A stretch of 64,000 nt of DNA. It comes from Oceanospirillaceae bacterium. Its GTDB lineage: Bacteria; Pseudomonadota; Gammaproteobacteria; Pseudomonadales; Balneatricaceae. Below the pieces are notes generated by a model, which saw only the letters and a program-made list of their open reading frames with translations, was not told where the DNA came from and searched no databases. Below are positions 60,487 through 64,000 of this stretch, piece after piece. A program made the translations under genes and the position numbers. The stretch spans positions 145,692-209,691 of the forward strand of contig DPHB01000001.1 of NCBI GenBank assembly GCA_003521845.1, written 5' to 3'. How positions within the stretch are numbered: the stretch's first letter is position 1; every line of letters begins with the position of its first letter.

Positions 60487-61401
60487 ATGAGAGTGAATCT
60501 AAACAGTGTTCGCGTGTTTTGTGCTGCCGCTAAATATTTGAACTTTCGCCTCGCTGCGCAGCAGTTACATCGCACTCATGGGGCTGTAGCCCAGCAAGTG
60601 AGGCAGCTGGAACAGCAAATGGGTGTGACGCTGTTTGAACGTTTGCCTAGAGGCTTGGATCTTACTCCGCAGGGCGACATGTACTACCAAGAATGCCGTA
60701 AGTCTATTGCTCGAATTGATAAGGCAACGGCTGAGTTAATGGCGCCCCAAGGGCAGTTGCGTTTAAGTGTGCCACCGTCTTTGGCGTCGCGTTGGTTGGT
60801 GCGTAGGTTGTCTGATTTTTCTGCCCAACATCCGGATATTGAAATACAGCTATCCGCTTCTGATAAGCTGGTGCAGTTGGATCAAGGCGAAGCTGACTTG
60901 GCCATTCGTATTGCTGCCAATAGCAGCGACCCAGAGCTAATTTATGAGTTCTTAGCGCCTGCTGATTTGTGTATGGTAGCGAGCCCAAATTTTGAGGTGC
61001 AGGGTGATTTAAACGATCCTAATGTGCTGGCTAGGCAACGCTTGATAGAAGATAGTCACCCCAGTTGGCAAGGGGTATTTGATCAGTACGATATGCAAGC
61101 ACCTAAAGCTAGCATGTCCTTTAACCAAACCACTTTGGCTTTAGATTCTGCCATTGATGGTATGGGTATTGCCTTGTCCCCAAGGTTATATATAGAACGA
61201 GAAATTGCCGATAAACGTTTAAAAGTGCTCGCTGAGTATCGAAACCAGCAGCACTATAGTTTTTATTTGGTATATCCAAAACAAGATAAGCAGGGTAGTC
61301 CAGCAAGGCAAGCCTTTGTGGCTTGGTTGCGAGAGCAGTTAAGCGGGGTCAGACCTCAGGTACCCAAGGCACTCGCTCCGCTCATGGGGCAGGCCCTCTG
61401 A
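60487..61401 (+). CDS. LysR-type regulator, GcvA-like, with repeat-derived C-terminus
   Basis: LysR regulator of 304 residues. Start VNLNSVRVFCAAAKYLNFRLAAQQLHRTHGAVAQQVRQLEQQMGVTLFERL is a GcvA-group HTH. The normal end is about FVAWLREQL; the last 18 or so residues (SGVRPQVPKALAPLMGQAL) are encoded by a dispersed palindromic repeat (61344-61402). The ATG at 60487 is preferred; in-frame ATG 60484 and GTG 60475 also exist. It is convergent with the second DMGDH-like gene, 13 bp apart, and may control a promoter elsewhere or this gene. Confidence 0.85.
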   Translation: MRVNLNSVRVFCAAAKYLNFRLAAQQLHRTHGAVAQQVRQLEQQMGVTLFERLPRGLDLTPQGDMYYQECRKSIARIDKATAELMAPQGQLRLSVPPSLASRWLVRRLSDFSAQHPDIEIQLSASDKLVQLDQGEADLAIRIAANSSDPELIYEFLAPADLCMVASPNFEVQGDLNDPNVLARQRLIEDSHPSWQGVFDQYDMQAPKASMSFNQTTLALDSAIDGMGIALSPRLYIEREIADKRLKVLAEYRNQQHYSFYLVYPKQDKQGSPARQAFVAWLREQLSGVRPQVPKALAPLMGQAL

Positions 61402-61402
61402 C
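61344..61402. repeat. GGGGTCAGACC...CTGACCCC composite repeat
   Basis: Left end GGGGTCAGACCTCAGG, right end CAGGCCCTCTGACCCC; the centre (GTACCCAAGGCACTCGCTCC, then GCTCATGGGGCAGG) recurs near 63898-63931. It overlaps the 3' end of the LysR gene. Confidence 0.8.
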
Positions 61403-61414
61403 CCCCAATGTTAA

Positions 61415-63865
61415 CTACATCTTCATGCGTTCGCCTTTCGGATCGTAGAAACCCTGTAGGCTGGCCGTGGCAGAGAAGCGTTCTTGCGCTACTTCAATTT
61501 CAAAGCTAGCTGCTTCTAACACGTCTTTCTTTAGGCCTGCGACGTTCACATAACCCATGCCCAAGGCGCCGCCTACGGCGTGGCCGTACATGCCAGAAGT
61601 TAGGTAGCCCACGTACTCACCATTCATTACGATGGGTTCGTTGTGATACAGCAACGGCTCTGGATCGTCTAGCTTGAACTGCACTAAGCGGCGATCTGGT
61701 ATACCGGCAGCCTTCTGTTCTATAAAGGCTTGTTTGCCTAAGAAGTCTTTGATGTCTGGTTTGGCGGTGAAGGCAAGGCCAGCTTGTACTAGGTTGTCTT
61801 CGCCAGCGATGTCGTGACCCCAATGGCGGAAGCCTTTTTCTAGGCGCAAGCTGTTTAGCGCATGCAAGCCAACGTTGGCAATATCGAACTCGGCGCCAGC
61901 TTCATGGATGGCATGGAAAACGGCCGTAGCTTGGTCAGCAGGAGCCATGATTTCCCAACCTAATTCACCCACGTAGGAGATACGCTGTAGCCAGCACTCT
62001 ACGGTTTCACCATTGCCTAGGGTAACATTGGCATAACGACCAGTACCAAAAGCAAAGTTTTCGTTGCTCATGTCGGTTTCAGCGATCTTGGCTAGGGTAT
62101 TGCGTGCGTTAGGACCTTGCACCGAGAAACATGCAAAATTTTGGCTAACATTTTCTACTTGCGTATCACCAATCAGATTTTCCTGTAAGTGCCACCAATC
62201 ACGGTTCAAAGAGCCGATGCCGGTTACTACCCAAAAGCGTTCATCGTCTAAGCGGGCGATGGTTAGGTCGGCTTCGATACCGCCACGGCTGTTGAGCCAG
62301 TGGGTGTATACTAGCTTGCCAACGGGTACGTCAATATCGCTGGTGCTGATGTATTGCAAGGTTGCTAGGGCGTCCTTGCCTGTAACTTCAAACTTACCAA
62401 AGGAGGACATGTCCACGATGCCCACGCTGTTACGCATGGCCATGTGTTCGGCAGCAAAGTTGTCAAACCAGTTTTGACGCTTGTAGCTGTATTCGTATTC
62501 GGCTTTTTGGCCTTCATTAGCAAACCAGTTAGGGCGCTCGTAGGCACCCACTTCACCAAAGCAGGCATTGGCTTCTTGCAAGGCCGCATGAATAGGGGAT
62601 AGCTGCTTGTTGCGAGCTGTGTGGTACTGGTAGAAGGGCCAGTGCATGGCGTAAGTGTGACCTAGGGCTTCTGGAATACGCTCTGCCACGTAATCGTCTG
62701 TGCGCTGCGCTGGGTGGTGACGGCGCACGTCACATTCGGTAACGTCACCGGATGGATAGCCGTCCACAATCCAGTCAGCCATGACTTTACCCATGCCGCC
62801 ACCGGCACCGATGCCTTTGGAGTTCATACCACAGGATACCCAGAAATTGCTTAGTTCTGGGGTTGGACCCATAAGGTGCAGGTTGTCGGCAGTGAAACTT
62901 TCTGGACCGTTAAACCAAGTACGGATACCCACTTCGCCAAAGGTTGGGAAGGTCTCTAGACTGTCATACAAGTAGTCCTCGATGTGCTCCATATCGAAAT
63001 CAAACTGATCAAAGCAGAAGTCTTCGGCTATACCAGACATCGGGTAGCCCTTAGCATGGCCTTCAAACCAGCCTACCAGCATCTTGCCAGCGTCTTCTTT
63101 GAAATAAACACCCTTGTCGAAGTCGCGTAGCACAGGACGTGGCGTAAGGCCGTCGATTTCTTCAGTTACCACATAGAAATGCTCGCAAGCGTAAAGAGGT
63201 AGGTCAACACCCACGGTCTTGGCAATGTCACGGGACCACAAACCACCGGTCAACACCACCTTGTCGGCCATGATGGTGCCTTTGTCGGTGCGTACACCGA
63301 TGGCTGTGCCATCTTCTACTAGAATTTCTTCCACCTTGGTGTTTTCTTTTACTAACGCACCGCCCATGCGAGCACCCTTGACGAGGGCCATGGTGGTATC
63401 GATAGGGTTGGTTTGGCCATCTTTTTCGATGTACAGGCAACCAACACAACCTTCGGTGTTAATGCCAGGGTAGATTTCCTCTAGCTCTTCGTTACTCAAG
63501 AACTTGGACTCTACGCCAAAGGCAGCTGCCATAGAGGCTGAGCGGCGCAGCTCTTCCAAACGTTCTTCTGTGCGGGCCATGGATAAGCTACCAATGCGCT
63601 TGTAGCCTGTAGCCTGACCGGTTTCTGCTTCTAGACTGGCATACAGGTCGTGACTGTATTCGGCTAGCTTAGTTAGGGTAGGAGTGGGCCACAACATGCT
63701 CACAAGGCCAGCTGCGTGCCAGGTGGTGCCGCAGGTAAGCTGCTTACGTTCTAGTACCACTACGTCTTTCACACCACGCTTGGTAAGGTGATAGGCAATG
63801 GATGCGCCGGCGATACCACCGCCAATGATGACAACTTGGGCTTGGTTAGGTAAAGAGTCAGTCAT
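61415..63865 (-). CDS. DMGDH/sarcosine dehydrogenase-like FAD oxidoreductase with GcvT domains, copy 2
   Basis: Flavoprotein of 816 residues with the same plan as 8010-10451. DAO domain with VVIIGGGIAGASIAYHL (about 11-27) and TTWHAAGL near 49, the His of which carries covalent FAD in known DMGDH. FAO_M linker and folate-binding GcvT C-terminal half follow (about 430-800; GELGWEIMAP and FRHWGHDIAGEDNL). It differs from copy 1 in the active-site loop (SMLWPTPTLTKLAEYSHDLY against THSTSSYTLGKCVDYNIKLY), so a different methylated amino acid is expected. No partner enzyme adjacent. Preceded by palindromic repeats at the right edge. Confidence 0.88.
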   Translation of the reverse strand: MTDSLPNQAQVVIIGGGIAGASIAYHLTKRGVKDVVVLERKQLTCGTTWHAAGLVSMLWPTPTLTKLAEYSHDLYASLEAETGQATGYKRIGSLSMARTEERLEELRRSASMAAAFGVESKFLSNEELEEIYPGINTEGCVGCLYIEKDGQTNPIDTTMALVKGARMGGALVKENTKVEEILVEDGTAIGVRTDKGTIMADKVVLTGGLWSRDIAKTVGVDLPLYACEHFYVVTEEIDGLTPRPVLRDFDKGVYFKEDAGKMLVGWFEGHAKGYPMSGIAEDFCFDQFDFDMEHIEDYLYDSLETFPTFGEVGIRTWFNGPESFTADNLHLMGPTPELSNFWVSCGMNSKGIGAGGGMGKVMADWIVDGYPSGDVTECDVRRHHPAQRTDDYVAERIPEALGHTYAMHWPFYQYHTARNKQLSPIHAALQEANACFGEVGAYERPNWFANEGQKAEYEYSYKRQNWFDNFAAEHMAMRNSVGIVDMSSFGKFEVTGKDALATLQYISTSDIDVPVGKLVYTHWLNSRGGIEADLTIARLDDERFWVVTGIGSLNRDWWHLQENLIGDTQVENVSQNFACFSVQGPNARNTLAKIAETDMSNENFAFGTGRYANVTLGNGETVECWLQRISYVGELGWEIMAPADQATAVFHAIHEAGAEFDIANVGLHALNSLRLEKGFRHWGHDIAGEDNLVQAGLAFTAKPDIKDFLGKQAFIEQKAAGIPDRRLVQFKLDDPEPLLYHNEPIVMNGEYVGYLTSGMYGHAVGGALGMGYVNVAGLKKDVLEAASFEIEVAQERFSATASLQGFYDPKGERMKM

Positions 63866-63897
63866 GAAATGTTCCTTAAATTATCGTCGTCTTTGCG

Positions 63898-64000
63898 TAC
63901 CCAAAGCATTCGCTTTGCTCATGGGGCATGCTAAGTGAAGCGCGGCAATCTCCTGCAGGATGGCACTTTGGCCGAGAGAGATTGCTTCGCTACGCTCGCA
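63898..64000. repeat. Repeat-rich right edge: GTACCCAAAGC element and GCGAGCG element
   Basis: GTACCCAAAGCATTCGCTTT with GCTCATGGGGCATG (63898-63931) matches the centre of the repeat at 61354-61387 at about 29 of 34 positions. From 63976 to the edge, GAGATTGCTTCGCTACGCTC begins a GCGAGCG-family palindrome like 7902-7981, cut by the window end. No gene is seen in 63866-64000. Confidence 0.75.

Overview
The window reads as one contiguous stretch of a chromosome from a marine-type, Gram-negative, heterotrophic proteobacterium, most likely a gammaproteobacterium. Base composition is moderate and coding density high. It holds TRAP and tripartite tricarboxylate (TTT) transporters, many LysR-type regulators, two sarcosine/dimethylglycine dehydrogenase-like flavoproteins, an AcuI-type acrylyl-CoA reductase, a HisD-family (HpsN-like) dehydrogenase, cytoplasmic sulfatases, MaeB and PdxJ. 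I saw no rRNA, tRNA, CRISPR array, prophage or insertion sequence. Genus-level placement cannot be read from the sequence.

Layout. 1-6.6 kb: two-component system (DctB-like kinase, cut by the window edge, and a DctD-like regulator without GAFTGA), a TRAP transporter, a thioesterase and a cytochrome c. 6.6-15.1 kb: methylated-amine or betaine-type catabolism, with a HemL-like aminotransferase, a DMGDH-like flavoprotein, an RpiR regulator, a small CMD protein, a trimethylamine-dehydrogenase-like flavoenzyme and a GcvA-type LysR regulator. 15.3-17.6 kb: TetR (AcuR-like), AcuI and an AhpD-like protein behind a clear operator palindrome. 17.8-23.2 kb: periplasmic double thioredoxin-fold protein, MaeB, a DsbA-fold protein and an Rpn-like nuclease. 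23.2-28.3 kb: envelope export module 1 (LolA-like protein, two FtsX/MacB-type permeases, ATPase, beta-barrel). 28.4-31.4 kb: isochorismatase-like hydrolase, a possible 18-residue membrane peptide, a YeeE/YedE protein and a TumE-type toxin-antitoxin pair.

31.4-46.5 kb is a metabolic island. It has a ThDP enzyme with a divergent Lrp regulator, then a long minus-strand operon TctC-TctB-TctA-sulfatase-FMN 2-hydroxyacid dehydrogenase-MBL hydrolase-sulfatase-FMN 2-hydroxyacid dehydrogenase. LysR and MarR regulators, a third sulfatase and a frameshifted 4-oxalocrotonate tautomerase lie at its far end. The plausible logic is uptake of a small organic anion carrying a sulfate ester, cytoplasmic desulfation, oxidation of the exposed 2-hydroxy acid and decarboxylation of the keto acid. 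Matching palindromes before tctC and before the MarR gene suggest that MarR ties the two arms together.

46.6-50.5 kb: PLP decarboxylase, LysR and the HpsN-like dehydrogenase. 50.5-57.6 kb: envelope export module 2, with the same four protein types as module 1 plus DUF2271 and a PepSY-type gene interrupted by TGA. In module 2 both permeases and the barrel's N-terminus carry acidic stretches ending in a hydrophobic residue-Phe-Gly, a possible shared docking motif and the most novel signal I found. 57.7-60.4 kb: PdxR-like MocR regulator divergent from pdxJ, and a small membrane protein. 60.5-64 kb: GcvA-type LysR convergent with a second DMGDH-like flavoprotein.

At least four families of short palindromic repeats are scattered between genes. 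In several places they supply the stop codon or last residues of the neighbouring gene.
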